Source: Eumeta japonica (taxonomy: Eukaryota > Arthropoda > Insecta > Lepidoptera > Psychidae). From it: a DNA stretch of 64,000 nt. Each line of letters opens with the position of its first letter. Positions within the stretch are counted from its first letter, which is position 1. The notes under the pieces are model-generated. The model saw only the letters and a list, made by a program, of their open reading frames with translations. It was not told the origin of the DNA and did not search any database. The DNA lies in NCBI GenBank assembly GCA_005406025.1, contig BGZK01000999.1, forward strand, positions 1 through 64,000. The letters run 5' to 3'. The translations under genes were made by a program, and so were the position numbers. Shown in pieces: positions 32,375-44,000 of the stretch.

Positions 32375-32526
32375 AAACTGGCTTTTTGGTTTTGCAAGCG
32401 CTCGTAGAATAAAAAGCTCAATCTATGGGATTGGCCTTAGCTGAGGTTTGAAATTTCGTTAGATGACGTCAATCCTGTACATTTAGCTTTTTATTCTACG
32501 AGCACTAACGACAATGAAAACCAGTT
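32375..32526. repeat. Foldback with perfect 19-bp inner arms
   Basis: Arms 32,400-32,418 ('gctcgtagaataaaaagct') and 32,485-32,503 are perfect reverse complements separated by 66 nt. Pairing continues imperfectly outward to 'aactgg' (32,376) and 'ccagtt' (32,521), so the whole structure spans about 150 bp. It may be a small MITE or the remnant of a DNA-transposon end pair. No target duplication was identified. Confidence 0.7.
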
Positions 32527-35500
32527 GTTTAGCCCTGATCGTAAACCGTGCTGGATCGGCATGTAGTGCTAAGAACCTCTTTCTGAAGTAAAAAGATTGT
32601 GACATTACAGTCAGTTAATAAAAAGTTGATACGTCAACAACCAAAATGTTTTCGTAAGCATCCATGCACATTTATTTTTTGATTCTATTAAAAAGAACGC
32701 CCCCGATTACTGGATTAGTTGTGGGTAGGTATGATGTATGCGGTATGCTAATTAATGTTGTATGGTACATTTAAATCTTATTTCTAGCGTCGTTGATACA
32801 CGTGCTAACTACTTGGCTGATGCTCCTTTTAAGATGTCACTGATTTTTGGAATTCAGTTCGGAACTGTAATTTGTTTCCTTCGATATCATATCGGACGTA
32901 CGCTGGAAGGTGGAAGAATCGAGAAATAGATTTGATAATTCTGAAACCCAAGCTTTGTTAGCTCACCTTAATCTTGTTTCACCGAAGAAGATAACAAACC
33001 TCTTAGAAAAAAAGTTAATTCTCGCATCGGAAGCGCAGAAACAGTATATTAAGAATACAAGTGGTGCTCCGGCCCGCGTCCGCCGTCGGCCGCCCGCGCG
33101 GCGCCCGCGCTGTTTGCCGCCGCCGCTCGAGGGTTCTGCAGACAAGTGGCTTTCCGACAGAACGCTGGCTGTTACAATTTAACAAAATCGTTCAGCGTGT
33201 TGTATGAAATCATCGACTTTATTCAAATTACAGAAAAAAAGATGAATTTTATTCATAATTTCATAAATCGTTTATGAGTAGCTTTTATTTTTGCTTGTTT
33301 TGTAAATTCGATTTTGTAAAATAACTAATATATTGTCAATGTTCGGAACTACTAGTGGGTAAACAGTCTAGTGAGGTGTTTGCGATCTCGCGTGTCGCAC
33401 AGTAGCGGTCCAGTAACAGTTAAAATTACAAATTACCAAATTCGACCATCACACGCCAAAGTAGGGGGGTTGAATGGGTGAAACTTTATATTAAGTTTAA
33501 TGACACTTATACTGATTATCCTTCATTCTCTGTGCGTCACAAAGTAGTCAGTTGTGCCGTGTCAGCTGTCAAGCTTAGTGAATGAGAAGGGCGGTTTGAA
33601 AACATTTGACAGTGAGATCGGTCACTTGAGAACACCTGAGGTAGGTCATATCTAGGATGAATTATTAGACTGAATAGAATATTATGAAGTTGCCTCTTTT
33701 AACCAAATATTTGTAAAAACTTATAAAGTGCACAAATGTTGCTTTAATGATATTGGAATTAAAAAACACTGCCTTAATATACGGGTTGCAGTAGCAAAAG
33801 ATCGACAAAAAGGCTGGCAAAAACGTTGATTTATCATTTTACATTAAATTAGAATGCGATGTTAAATGTTACTATTTTAGTAGTATAGACGCAGATCCGC
33901 TATTTTATATAGTTTTGGCTTTTTGGTTCATCACAGTAAAAGAGATGCATTATGCATATCAAAGCGAGATTGATGTCAGACCATTCATTTGGAAACTATG
34001 GGACCTGACGTCAGTCGTGAAAGATTTAATTCCTTGCAGTTTTGTTTCGAATACACGCACGTTGCAATACATTCATTCATTTTTTTTTATGGTCTCGTCC
34101 ATGGATACTCTGCTGTTACAAATGAGTAGTTATTATGAACTCATTTTATCCAGTGCTTATTTAATATTAAACACAGATTAATTCTAACGTTAAATTAGCT
34201 GAAAATCTTAAGTTAACATTTGCTATGACACGTATTAGACACCGTTACAAATGAGTAAATGAGCTTAGAACTGCTGCTCAGACTAAGTAGTAGGTATGTA
34301 ACATTATATGATATGTGGTTACCATAAAGTACATCTAAGTAAATACCTTCTCACAAGAGTGCTGCTCAAGTTCAGACGAATTGTTGCATTATTACTACAT
34401 TCGCAAACACGCTTCAAATGTATGTATTTACACACTCAATATGATTAACATTTAAAATTGGTATTTTTTAAATGAATCGCTTAAAACAATTAAACTAAAA
34501 AAAATTGTAGTACATAACAAACTACGTAAATAAGTTAACATTTATCTGAGTGCTTTGTTAAAATAGATTTTTTATACATACTTTTTACCTACTTTAAATC
34601 TTATAGTTTTTGCGATAATAAATAAATTATCAGAAGTATCCATTACTCTAATAATTTTTTAAAAATATATAGCAATCATTCGAAGCACAGAAAGTAAAAT
34701 TCTTAACCTAAGTGAACATTGTACGGAAACGGAGCAATGTTATTGGAAATTTAACGGTTTCATAAAGTGGTAAGATTTAATAAAATTAGTATTGTGAATC
34801 CTCTATAAAAATAAAATGTCAAAAAAATATAAAATTCTATTGCACTGAGTTATGCATAAATGACATCGACGATTCTGCCTTCATATTTTTACGTGTATCA
34901 TGCAGTATGCAGGTTCTTCTCGTCTCATTTAGGATCAGATATTAATTTCCTTGAACCGGTGTTATCAATTCTGAGCGTTTATAACGAAACGAAGCAGTAA
35001 TTTGACTTATGCATTCTGATCAGTTGTCACTTGACGTTAAAGCTTCCTTTCTGGGCGACGTTAAAGCTTTTTCTCTGGTTGCGGTGATCGCTGCCGCTGA
35101 GTGCTATCGATCTGCCGCCCACCAATCCGCGCTCTGGCCTGAGTGCACGACGCTATACACGAGTTCTGTTTTCTGTTATATATATTGGAAAATCCCAAAA
35201 AGCGTTGGGATCGTCCAAAGTTTTAGTATGAGTAATATGGCGTGACACACTGTGATTTCTGTGCCAAACTTACCTCTTATGCTGCCAACGCGCTTTACCT
35301 TTTTGTCATTCTCTATTTTTCTCTCATTTGCTTATAAATCTTCAGTCATTACAATTTCCGCCTCTCAACATTTTTATTTAATTGTAGTGTTATGTTTATA
35401 TTTCTAAAGACACAGTAATATTTTATCAAACTATTGTTATTTTAGATTTAAAGGCTAATAAATAGCGTTGCTTGGTATACTCTGGAACCGACAACATGAC

Positions 35501-35530
35501 ATCTCTCTGCAGGAGAAAGGATTTTTTAAA
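32527..35530. other. AT-rich non-coding DNA with a small GC island
   Basis: A compact CpG-rich tract at 33,068-33,130 ('ccgtcggccgcccgcgcggc') interrupts AT-rich DNA. The 90-codon frame across it (32,910-33,182) and the frames at 33,915-34,181 and 35,009-35,245 show no family resemblance. 35,035-35,070 carries 'acgttaaagctt' twice. No gene is supported. Confidence 0.4.
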
Positions 35531-35532
35531 AT

Positions 35533-35652
35533 GTGACTGAGCCAAAGGTGACTAAGTCAAAGGTGACTAAGTTAAAAGTGACTAAGTTGAAGGTGGCTAA
35601 GTTAAAGGTGACCAAGTTATAGATGGTTAAGTTATAGGTCACTAAGTTAAAA
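35533..35652. repeat. 15-bp minisatellite, 8 units
   Basis: Units of 'gtgactaagttaaag' begin at 35,533 and every 15 bp to 35,638, eight in all, with 1-5 changes per unit and no length change. It abuts the SINE at 35,671, so it may have grown from the SINE tail. One frame reads as repeated VTKLK, broken by two TAG stops in the last units, so coding use is unlikely. Confidence 0.92.
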
Positions 35653-35670
35653 ACTAATCGGTAAATTCAT

Positions 35671-35745
35671 TCGTGCTCAGGATTATGAACCCTGTACCAT
35701 CTAGTTCAAAGTCAACAGGCTGATCATTCGGCCACCACCGGCTCC
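35671..35745 (-). repeat. tRNA-derived SINE head, copy B
   Basis: On the minus strand 'ggagccggtggtggccgaat' starts the unit. 'tggccgaatgatcag' fits an A box, and 'gggttcataatcc' fits a B box with one insertion. 'ctttgaactagatgg' lies between them, as in copy A at 24,596. The spacing is that of a tRNA promoter. No paired acceptor stem is visible, which excludes a functional tRNA. Confidence 0.65.
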
Positions 35746-36464
35746 TTGATTAATGTAAAGAAAGTATTTATATTGTGAAATCTATGGAATCCAAAAGAAG
35801 TGATTACTCCATGTCGCTTCTAAAAGCGGCTACAGGAGCGTAAAAACGCTGTATGATGTGGTAATCATTGTGATTGTAATTTTCATCTTACGAAAATACT
35901 AGGATTTCCTTGACAATCTCCTTTTCAAGGCGAGCAGTGCCGTTCAGCTGAAAATAAAGGATTCTACTGTCGCAGATTTTTCTTTGTGAGGGATATTTCT
36001 ACATAAAAAGAACGTGACAGGTATTGCGGCGATACTGTAGAAAAGTAGATGAATGCTTTGGAATGCTCAAATTTATAAACATCAATTTACGTTAAAATTA
36101 ATTTAGCAACGAGCGTTTTGATTCTACACGGTTTTCTTGTAATAAAAGGATTGTTTTTTTTATTCATAATATTATTTTTATACAGACTCGTTGTAAATGT
36201 CGAATTTGAACGATGTTAAAAAAATATATATATATATATATATAGCCACTATGCCAATTTTTATTATATTATCCTTACGTTTATTACAACGCTTAGTACT
36301 GTTGTAACGTAGTATTGAATAAAATTCAATTTCTCTATGTTATTAATTATTTGTTGAAAACCGGTCAAAGTAGGATTCGAATTCCTGCATACAGGGTTCC
36401 GTGCCAACAAAATGATATGAGAAATTTACAATTTTGAAGTTTAAATCAAACTGCTAATCGTATC
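35746..36464. other. AT-rich DNA with (TA)n and repeat-tail fragment
   Basis: A (TA)n run lies at 36,225-36,244. At about 36,355-36,412 'aaaaccggtcaaagtagga' followed by 'cagggttccgtgcc' is an eroded copy of the lepidopteran tail also seen near 17,095. No gene is present. Confidence 0.45.
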
Positions 36465-36477
36465 ACCCTTCATAAAT

Positions 36478-36730
36478 ATTGTATTGTGTGAGGTGTTAAT
36501 TCGCGGAAATCCATAGTAGACGCTTGTACGTACGTATAATTAACAATTTTACAGTTAGCGGAATTAGATAATTATAAAAATAAATAACATTTGCTTAGGT
36601 GTTCGATATCTGTCAATCTTCTGGAATCAATATTCAATCATTTGGATAGAGATTCGTAGTGGAGAGGCAGATTCGAGGGTCAGCGGTGGGTTGCATGCTG
36701 CATGTTAATGCATGTTGCAGGCAAGCGTAT
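36478..36730 (-). mobile_element. 253-bp Penelope-related short copy with 13-bp target duplication
   Basis: The element begins 'attgtattgtgtgaggtgtt', identical to the complement of the PLE terminus at 20,083. It ends with the block 36,605-36,728, the reverse complement of 18,833-18,955. The 13-mer 'acccttcataaat' occurs directly before it (36,465-36,477) and directly after it (36,731-36,743), a target-site duplication. It has no coding sequence. It is therefore an internally deleted, non-autonomous copy mobilised by the same machinery as the 18.3-20.1 kb locus. Confidence 0.85.
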
Positions 36731-36743
36731 ACCCTTCATAAAT

Positions 36744-39700
36744 TTGAATAAATAATATGATTAACATATTGGGCACTGATATATGTCTAAATGGTCGATA
36801 CATATTGCGAAAAAAAATCCACATTACCTACCCTCATGGGGCGGTGATTGGTTTGTTACTAAAGACAATTAAACATTTTTGCATCAAAAATACATTTAAA
36901 CAGGTCTGGTTAAAAATAATTCTTGTTGAGTTCACTTATAAAGTACTATTTTTTTGATGTCTTTCACATTTTTAAAACTTAGAGTTCAAAATTAGAAAGC
37001 GGACGGACGAGACAAACAACAGAATTGCATGCTAGTAAGCAGCATTATATATACGTCATAGGAAAACTCATTTAAGAATCTTTAATGTATTCCTAAATAC
37101 CTATCTAATGACACCGCATCCAAGGGAGTTCGTGAGAAAAATATATTGCGTATAATTATATGGCGGCAAGCATAAAACACAAATCTGTATAATTTCATTA
37201 GAAGCTATGAAAAAATATTGAAGTTATAGAATATAAGAGTATTACAGTAATGAACATATAAATGAAACGACGAAACTATAAGATTTCCTTTTCTTCCTTT
37301 GCCTACGGAACCTTAAAGAAGGACTTCGACAAGGGGACCGCTCTAAACAAGTGACAGACACGAACACATGGAATAGATTTAAAGTCCTTGACGTATGCAA
37401 ATTTGCATACATTAAAAATATGTAAATAAGGAAGGAAAGTTAAAAATTAAAAAGTGTTGTAATACACGCAGCTCTTGCGTGGTTGACTAGCGGATAAACT
37501 ACATTATACGAAACATAAACATATTTTTGAGATTATATCTTCAAATTAGAATGAGCTATGTTCAAACGCGATTACGTGCAGAACAAAAATTCAGTTTTTC
37601 AAAAGTCGTATTCAACTTTGACATGGGGTCTTCAAGAAAAGAGCGTATTCCTATTTAAAAGGTCGACAATGCGCAAGTGACTCCTCCGGCGTTAGGGGTG
37701 TCCATGGGCGGCGGTAACTATCTACTTTTCGATAGCCCGCATGCTTATTTGCCCTGTAAACCCTATAAATAAAAATATGTGTGTACGTGTGTGTGTGTGT
37801 GTGTGTGTATGTGCGTGCGTGCGTGCTTGCGTGCGTGTGCGTTTGTGTGTACGATTGTTTTTGAATGTGCAAGGCAAGGGGTAAATAAAATGAATTTCTT
37901 ATAGTATTTAAGTTTTTGTCTTAATCTATATTCTCTGTGTCACTCAGTTCCCTGGTTGGCTTATCTTAATTAATATTTTGTACTCCTTTTTGTCGGAGTT
38001 TCCATACCGGGAGCCTTATATGAAAATCAATTCTGAAAAATGTATTACTTCATTTTTAAAGCAAAGTTCATACAATACAATAATTTGTATTCTTCGGATG
38101 TGGTAACTCCGGATGTGTAGAGATTTCGTCTCGAAACTCCACCTTTTATAGTTTTCAAACGTTCACTTTGTAACGGTGTCGAAATATACGCATAATTTGG
38201 GAGTCACAGCGCACACGCATTCAAAGAAAAAAAAGTTGACATAGATTTTACAATGTTATACAATTTTGTACATTCTAAAAGATGGTTACCTACATTGATC
38301 ATTATAGATTATGCGTGCGGTATTTCGCCGCAAATCATCGTGGACGCAAGTGGCCAGGCTCGCGTCGCATCCCACATCACGCGTCGTTAACTAATTTTGT
38401 GAATAAAAATTGTGTTATCAATTATTTTTTAGGCTACAAAATTTTCCAATATTGAAAAGAGTTGACCTTTGAAATGGCTTCATTCATATATCGTTAAGTT
38501 TTGTAGGTGAGTTGGATGTTAGAACAAAAATTTTGTCAATTTATGGAAGAACATAGATCACGATTCTTGTAAGAGCAGCTTTCACAGTGATTTCTAAGAC
38601 TTGCAGTGCTCCACGGTTTTGTTGGCACAGATCTGATGAAGCCGTTATTCTTTGTTTTCGTTTGGTAAGCTTTCGTGTATGAAACTGGGTCAATAAGTAT
38701 GGTTTTAAGAAATTCGTTACCAACAGTCATAATCGTTAAAGTTTTATTGCGTAAAAATGTGTGAGTATGTTGCTGATCTATCTTTTTTAAGTTGTTAAAT
38801 CCTTTTTATACATTTATAAATGACCTTTTTAACTAAGTTTAAGTTGTTAAATCTAACAACAAAAATAAAAAATAAAGGAAATAATCAATTCCTTTATTTT
38901 TTTAATTTCTTTATTTTTTTTTGTTTCCTTTTATTATCTATTTTGCATTTGAGTAACATATTTCTAAAGTTCATCCATTACCGAATAACAAGTTTTTATT
39001 GCCCTATTACTAAAAATATTTATATGATGATAAAAAAGAGAAATAAACACTAATCGCTATCGCCAAAATCGACTTAGATCAACTAAATAGAGCATATGAA
39101 TACAAAACGCCAAGTAAATTCTTTTCGTAAAGATATTCAAAACTGACGAAGGCCACTGACAAAAAAAGCGCATGAGAAAGATTCAATTAAGAGGCGATAC
39201 CGCTAACTACCTCTCACAGACGTGTCTAGCATATTTTTAGCTTGCATTCGCCCGAAAAAATAATCGATTATTCTAAATATTTAAATTATAAAACTGTACA
39301 ATATTTTCTTAATTTTGTAACTTGTTGTACATCCATGAAAATATTATTTGGAAATTTAGTATTTAATGTAATACCAATAAAAAAAAGTTGGTAAACGTTA
39401 ATAAATATATATAAGTAAGTAAAATATGTATGATTATTTTAATTTGTATTGATTTGATTAAAAAAAAAATTACGCCTCCTGCTCTTATTTCATGTCAACG
39501 TGAACTCCTATGACTAGCAGTTTGGATATTGACCAAGAATCGAGAGTTGGCGTGTTCTTAAAATTTCTAAAGCAGTTATGAAAATAAACACTGAATTAAC
39601 GCCAGCACCTTTGTACCAGAACAGAATTTACAATCCAATAACTTTTAATTATTAAAAGTGCGATTTTTATGAATTTTTTGCAACCAAAGCAGAAATTTTA

Positions 39701-39769
39701 AAAAGTCGGGTCGATAAAAAGGGGGGTCGATACAGTTCTCGCGTGACTTTAAAAATCGTTTGCGAGTGT
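36744..39769. other. AT-rich DNA with GT-rich microsatellite
   Basis: The plus strand carries a (GT)n tract grading into 'gcgtgcgtgcgtgc' at about 37,780-37,855. Two overlapping minus-strand frames at 38,536-38,730 have fairly protein-like composition but no motif I recognise. A T-rich pyrimidine tract lies at 38,890-38,930. No gene is supported. Confidence 0.45.
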
Positions 39770-39960
39770 CCGCTGGGCCCGTTGATAAGTCAGTTAGCAT
39801 TCTGCGGGCTTTGATTCACGGCGTTCCATTAGCGACGCGCCATTAAAGACCGCCGGGCGGCGGGACCCTTGATTTAGGTCGTGAAGGGCGGGCCGAGGAC
39901 GCGCCGGCGCCGGCGACGGTGAAACGGGTTGTGCTCTGTTAATCAAGGTGCGCGACAGAA
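39770..39960. promoter_or_regulatory. CpG-rich island 8
   Basis: A short GC-rich tract ('gaggacgcgccggcgccggc' near 39,895) has overlapping open frames and no motif. Regulatory nature is inferred from composition. Confidence 0.33.
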
Positions 39961-41449
39961 CAAATTGTACATTGTTGTTCGTGTCGTGCAACAAAGAGTT
40001 TAACGCATGAGATTAATTTCGTACAATTAGCGGACGCCGGATACCTGAACCGGGGATGTGTGGCTGGAAATAGGACCGAGACGGAGAAGGGGATACTGGC
40101 GAGTACAAACCTGCGAGCATAATAAAATTTATTTGTTCTCAGCCAATGGAAGCGAGTCGATCACTAGATACGAACATCACTAAATTTGGTTTTATTTTTT
40201 TGCGCAAGAATCGAAACAAGAAAGAAAATGAAATTTGATGAAATCTGCATAAAACAATGTTTTTCAAAATGCTGGTATAGTCATTTGATCGTTCGAAAAT
40301 CAATAACGAGTTGCCACAATTGACACTGCTGTATGTGCCCGCGCCGGTCCGCCGCGCCGTCAGGAAGAGTTATTCGTTTATTGTTAGAGTCATAGTTGTT
40401 ATACTCATTGTTAAAGTAGAGTCATCTCTCTTCAGATGAAGAGAACTTCAAATTGTTGACGTGCTTTGCATTATAAAGTACTGGCTTTGAAAGTTTTAAT
40501 TTTAGGAAATATCTTTATTCCATAAGCTCACCTAAAGCTTGACATAGCGCAGTATCCTCAGTTTGAAATGCGGCCTAAATTAAAAATAAAACTAATTAAT
40601 TTCACACCTAAACTTTATTACAAAGTTACCGAATAAAGTCTGCTATTATATATTTCGTGAATATAACACTAGACTGCTGTGGGCTGATGATGGCCAAAAG
40701 AATCCAATAAATAATAAATTCAATAAAATAGAATTATTAAGAAAATGCCTTGAAAATCAATATAAAATTTATTAAAGTTTTTTTTTAAAGTAACACCCAT
40801 AAGTTCTATTAAATTTGTATTATTTTTATTTCACGCCCCTGAAGAGTAATCCGTATTGGCTTTTTATATGGGTAGGTATAATTAAATATTAATTTCATGT
40901 TTTATTAATTCAATTCTAATCTAATGGACGTGACCTTGACTAGTAGTATAAATGTGACGTCAAAAACTGTTCGTGAGCCAATTAAGCCGCATAGCTTTTT
41001 TATGTGATGCTAGGTGTTGCTCGCGGTTTCATCTGTATGGAGTGGATTTTCTCATATTTAATTTGACTGATTGCATAGGTGTGGATTTCTGTTTAAATTT
41101 GCACATTTTTCGGAATTACCTCCTACAATCAAAAATAATGCATACACAGCTTTAGGATGCAAACTGTGTCCTTACAAATTTCATCAAAATTGAATTACTA
41201 TAACTTCTTACTCATTTAAAGTTTTGCCCGCAGTTCGGACAGCTTAAAGAAAATGTTCCCCGTCTAGATAGTGGGTAACAAAACATGATAATTATACCTT
41301 AGTAATCTAGTTGTGTCTCAGTTATTAGTCACAAGCCAGTAAACTCTGATTTACAACTAATGTATTGTAAAAAGTTTCATCGAAAGCGGTTTACTAGTTT
41401 TCTGAGTTTATCGTGTTTATACCGACTAACAAACAGATAATAGTTGTGT
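39961..41449. other. AT-rich non-coding DNA with LINE-type tail
   Basis: At 41,165-41,435, 'tttcatcaaaattgaattac' and 'aagtttcatcgaaagcggtt' followed by 'ataccgactaacaaacagat' resemble eroded non-LTR tails common in insects. Nothing else is supported. Confidence 0.4.
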
Positions 41450-41690
41450 AATAATTTTGAAAAGGACTATCGCACGTCCGTAGAAATTACGAACTATATA
41501 AACGAACGTTGCACCGCACACGTCATCGTCTCGCATAACATGCTTCGAGCGCCGCTCCGTTTTTACGACACAATTATTTGCTGTCGCGTCCGCTGGCCGA
41601 TTAAGAATGCGACGCCGCGGCGGAGATATTTAAACTGCGACGTGCACATGCGCCTTTCGATGCGCTACATGTTTTGACCGGCGGCGCGAA
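41450..41690. promoter_or_regulatory. CpG-containing island 9
   Basis: A balanced to GC-rich segment ('gcgacgccgcggcggagata' near 41,609) is flanked by 'aaatgattaaaaagtaatta' at its right edge. The 77-codon plus-strand frame has no domain. It resembles the other islands in scale and in its AT-rich border. Confidence 0.33.
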
Positions 41691-42119
41691 AACAATGGAA
41701 ATGATTAAAAAGTAATTAGGACATTAACGATCGTTTTTGAGAACAAACCTATTAACAAATATATACGCAGTTCATATGGTTACTAACTGTTTTCTTGAGA
41801 ACAATCCAGCGTGATTTTTCGCCATAAGTGATGACCGTGAGACAGAAAAGAACAGGGCCGCCGACACTCTCAGCCAGACGATGCCGGACTGTCCATAATT
41901 GAATACTCCCGGTCATTTCTTAACGGTGAACATCGACGCTCACAACAATGATGGAAAAAAGAAACGCATCACCGTCATTAAATCCACAACAAACCCAGAC
42001 CGAAATAGCAAATATTTGGCTCTCGTTACGAATCTCTATGTCCTGACGCGACCGAACAAGGCTGCGGTTTAATAGTTTAGAAAGCCGCTACCCGCAACAT
42101 TAAGAAGGATATGATAACT

Positions 42120-42880
42120 TTCACTTATCAGTGAATTCGCAAACGATATAATTCACATAATCGGTAAACAAAATATCGTCGCCGACACAATCAGCTGCAT
42201 CGAAACAATATCTTGCCCAATAACAATTGCACTCCGAACAAATCATCGAACAAAACCATACTACTACAGCAGCAAGGCAATATATCAATAAAAAATATAA
42301 TTCCAAATACGAATACAGAAACATATTGTGAAACAACATCAAACATTTGTCAGTGCATCCAGAGCAATATCGCTACGAAGCATCCACAGTATAAATCACT
42401 CTGGTACGCGCCCTACCCGCAAGATACACGTCACGAAAATATTTTGGCATCGATGAACGCCGACATTACGAAATGGACAATGAGCCATGGTCTATGCAGC
42501 TTGCCATTTCGTAATGGTTCTACGCTAGACTGTTAAAAAATAAAATACAGCGAGACACGTTCAACATTCTTCAAATTCCTACCAAGCTGTTCAAGCTGAC
42601 ATGTTCACATCAGCATCGTCAGATCGCTGTCTACCATAGCTACACAGCAAGGCCATCGCTGTCTCATCGCGATGATCGACCGACAGACGAAATGGCCCGA
42701 AGCGATACCTACAGACAGTATAACATCCAAAACGTATCGGATACTGTCTACCAATACTGGATAGCACGATTCAGATGTCTTACAACAATTACAACCGATC
42801 ATGGACGTCAATTCGAAAGCCATATATACAGCAATGTAATGAAATGAATGTGTAATAAGAAAAATCGCTCTACCGCACAC
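42120..42880 (+). pseudogene. Gypsy pol remnant: RNase H end and integrase N-half
   Basis: One frame near 42,125-42,215 reads LISEFANDIIHIIGKQNIVA, matching the end of Gypsy RNase H (H-I-x-G-K-x-N-x-V-A-D). In another frame, 'IHSINHSGTRPTRK' (about 42,375-42,420) and, after a shift, 'MNADITKW' fit the integrase His/Cys zinc-binding region. 'CLIAMIDRQTKWPEAIPT' (about 42,655-42,708) covers the first catalytic Asp, and the 'TTDHGRQFES' block (about 42,790-42,825) the second. At least three frames are needed to follow it. This copy cannot integrate anything. Confidence 0.8.
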
Positions 42881-42959
42881 GAGGACTGCTATTTATGTAT
42901 CCGGAACTGGCTACATACAGAGCAATTTTAAAAAGTAATTATAACATTTAAAAATGGAA

Positions 42960-44000
42960 CTCCTTGGCTATAGAATACTGTTTGTTTCATGTAATTGTTA
43001 ATTGTTTTACTATTGTGGCGTCATTTTGAACATTGCATATCTTTATTACTATGGATTAAACTCAGAAAATTTTTGTGCGATAATTTATTACGATTTTCAG
43101 CGTGGATTAACTCAAAAACAGTGCATCGATGAACTCATTTCGACTCATATTAATGCGATGAAATAACATCGATAGTACTGCACCACTTTGTAGTGAGTTT
43201 TTAATCTTGGGCGGTCTATGCTCACAGACGAATTTAAAGAAGGTCATCTAAATCGGTTATTGTACCACAAAAAATCAATGCGGGAACTAATAATACAAAA
43301 TAAAGACGTCCTTGGTTATAAGTATGACGAGTATACATAAGATATTACATGAAAATTTGACTGTAAAAAATTTGTCCGCGTTAGATTCCGCACAACTTGA
43401 GCATAGATCATAAACTGACTCGAGTCGATCGATGCAAAAAAGTGATTCGTGCTAAAAGCACTTTGAAGCAAATGGTTGCCTGTTTTTTTGGTATAGATGG
43501 ATGGTATAGATGTGGTTACAGTGCCACTAAAGAAATTTAAAACGGTCGATTCGAAGTGGTACTTGATCATTTGTTTGTCAGTAGTATTTGAAGAAATAAG
43601 AAAGAACAACCGACTACGCAGAATCGTTCTTCATCATGACAATGCTAGCTGTCACCCGTTGGTAGAAATAATTCGGTTTTTGGGAGGTCAAAGATCGAAT
43701 TAACGGGTCATCCGCCGTTTAGTCCCGATTTGGCACCCAACGATTGCTTCACAAGCGTGAAGAATAAATCACGTGTTCAATGTTTTTCGAGCCGCGATGA
43801 GGCCGTTGATGCGTTGAAAATGCACGTTTTGGATATACCTCAATCAGAATAGAAAAAGGGTTATAAAAATTTGTTTCAACGTATGCAAAAGTACATCGAT
43901 CGTCATGGCGAATATTTTAAAAAGCAATAAAACCATATTAAATGATAGATATCTGTTTCTTTTTGATATTCCGGATACATAAATAGCAGCCCTCGTACCA
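42960..44000 (+). mobile_element. Mariner inserted in the Gypsy integrase
   Basis: A plus-strand mariner relic interrupts the Gypsy integrase between its core and C-terminal part, so it is younger than that element. Its transposase remnant spans about 43,050-43,930. Clear inverted termini were not identified, so the ends are approximate. Confidence 0.75.
43050..43930 (+). pseudogene. Mariner transposase remnant (mori-like)
   Basis: The N-terminus reads 'IIYYDFQRGLTQKQCIDEL' (about 43,081-43,135), the first helix-turn-helix of mariners of the type first found in silk moths. 'RRIVLHHDNASCH' (about 43,617-43,655) holds the second catalytic Asp, and 'TGHPPFSPDLAPND' (about 43,704-43,745) the following block. 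It ends 'YIDRHGEYFKKQ' at 43,929. Stops (for example in 'PQSE*KK') and frameshifts are frequent, and the WVPHEL region is not recognisable. Confidence 0.85.

Noticed and set aside
35533..35652. VTKLK pentapeptide-repeat protein
   Set aside because: The frame has two TAG stops within the array and no upstream coding context. A 15-bp period automatically gives a pentapeptide repeat.
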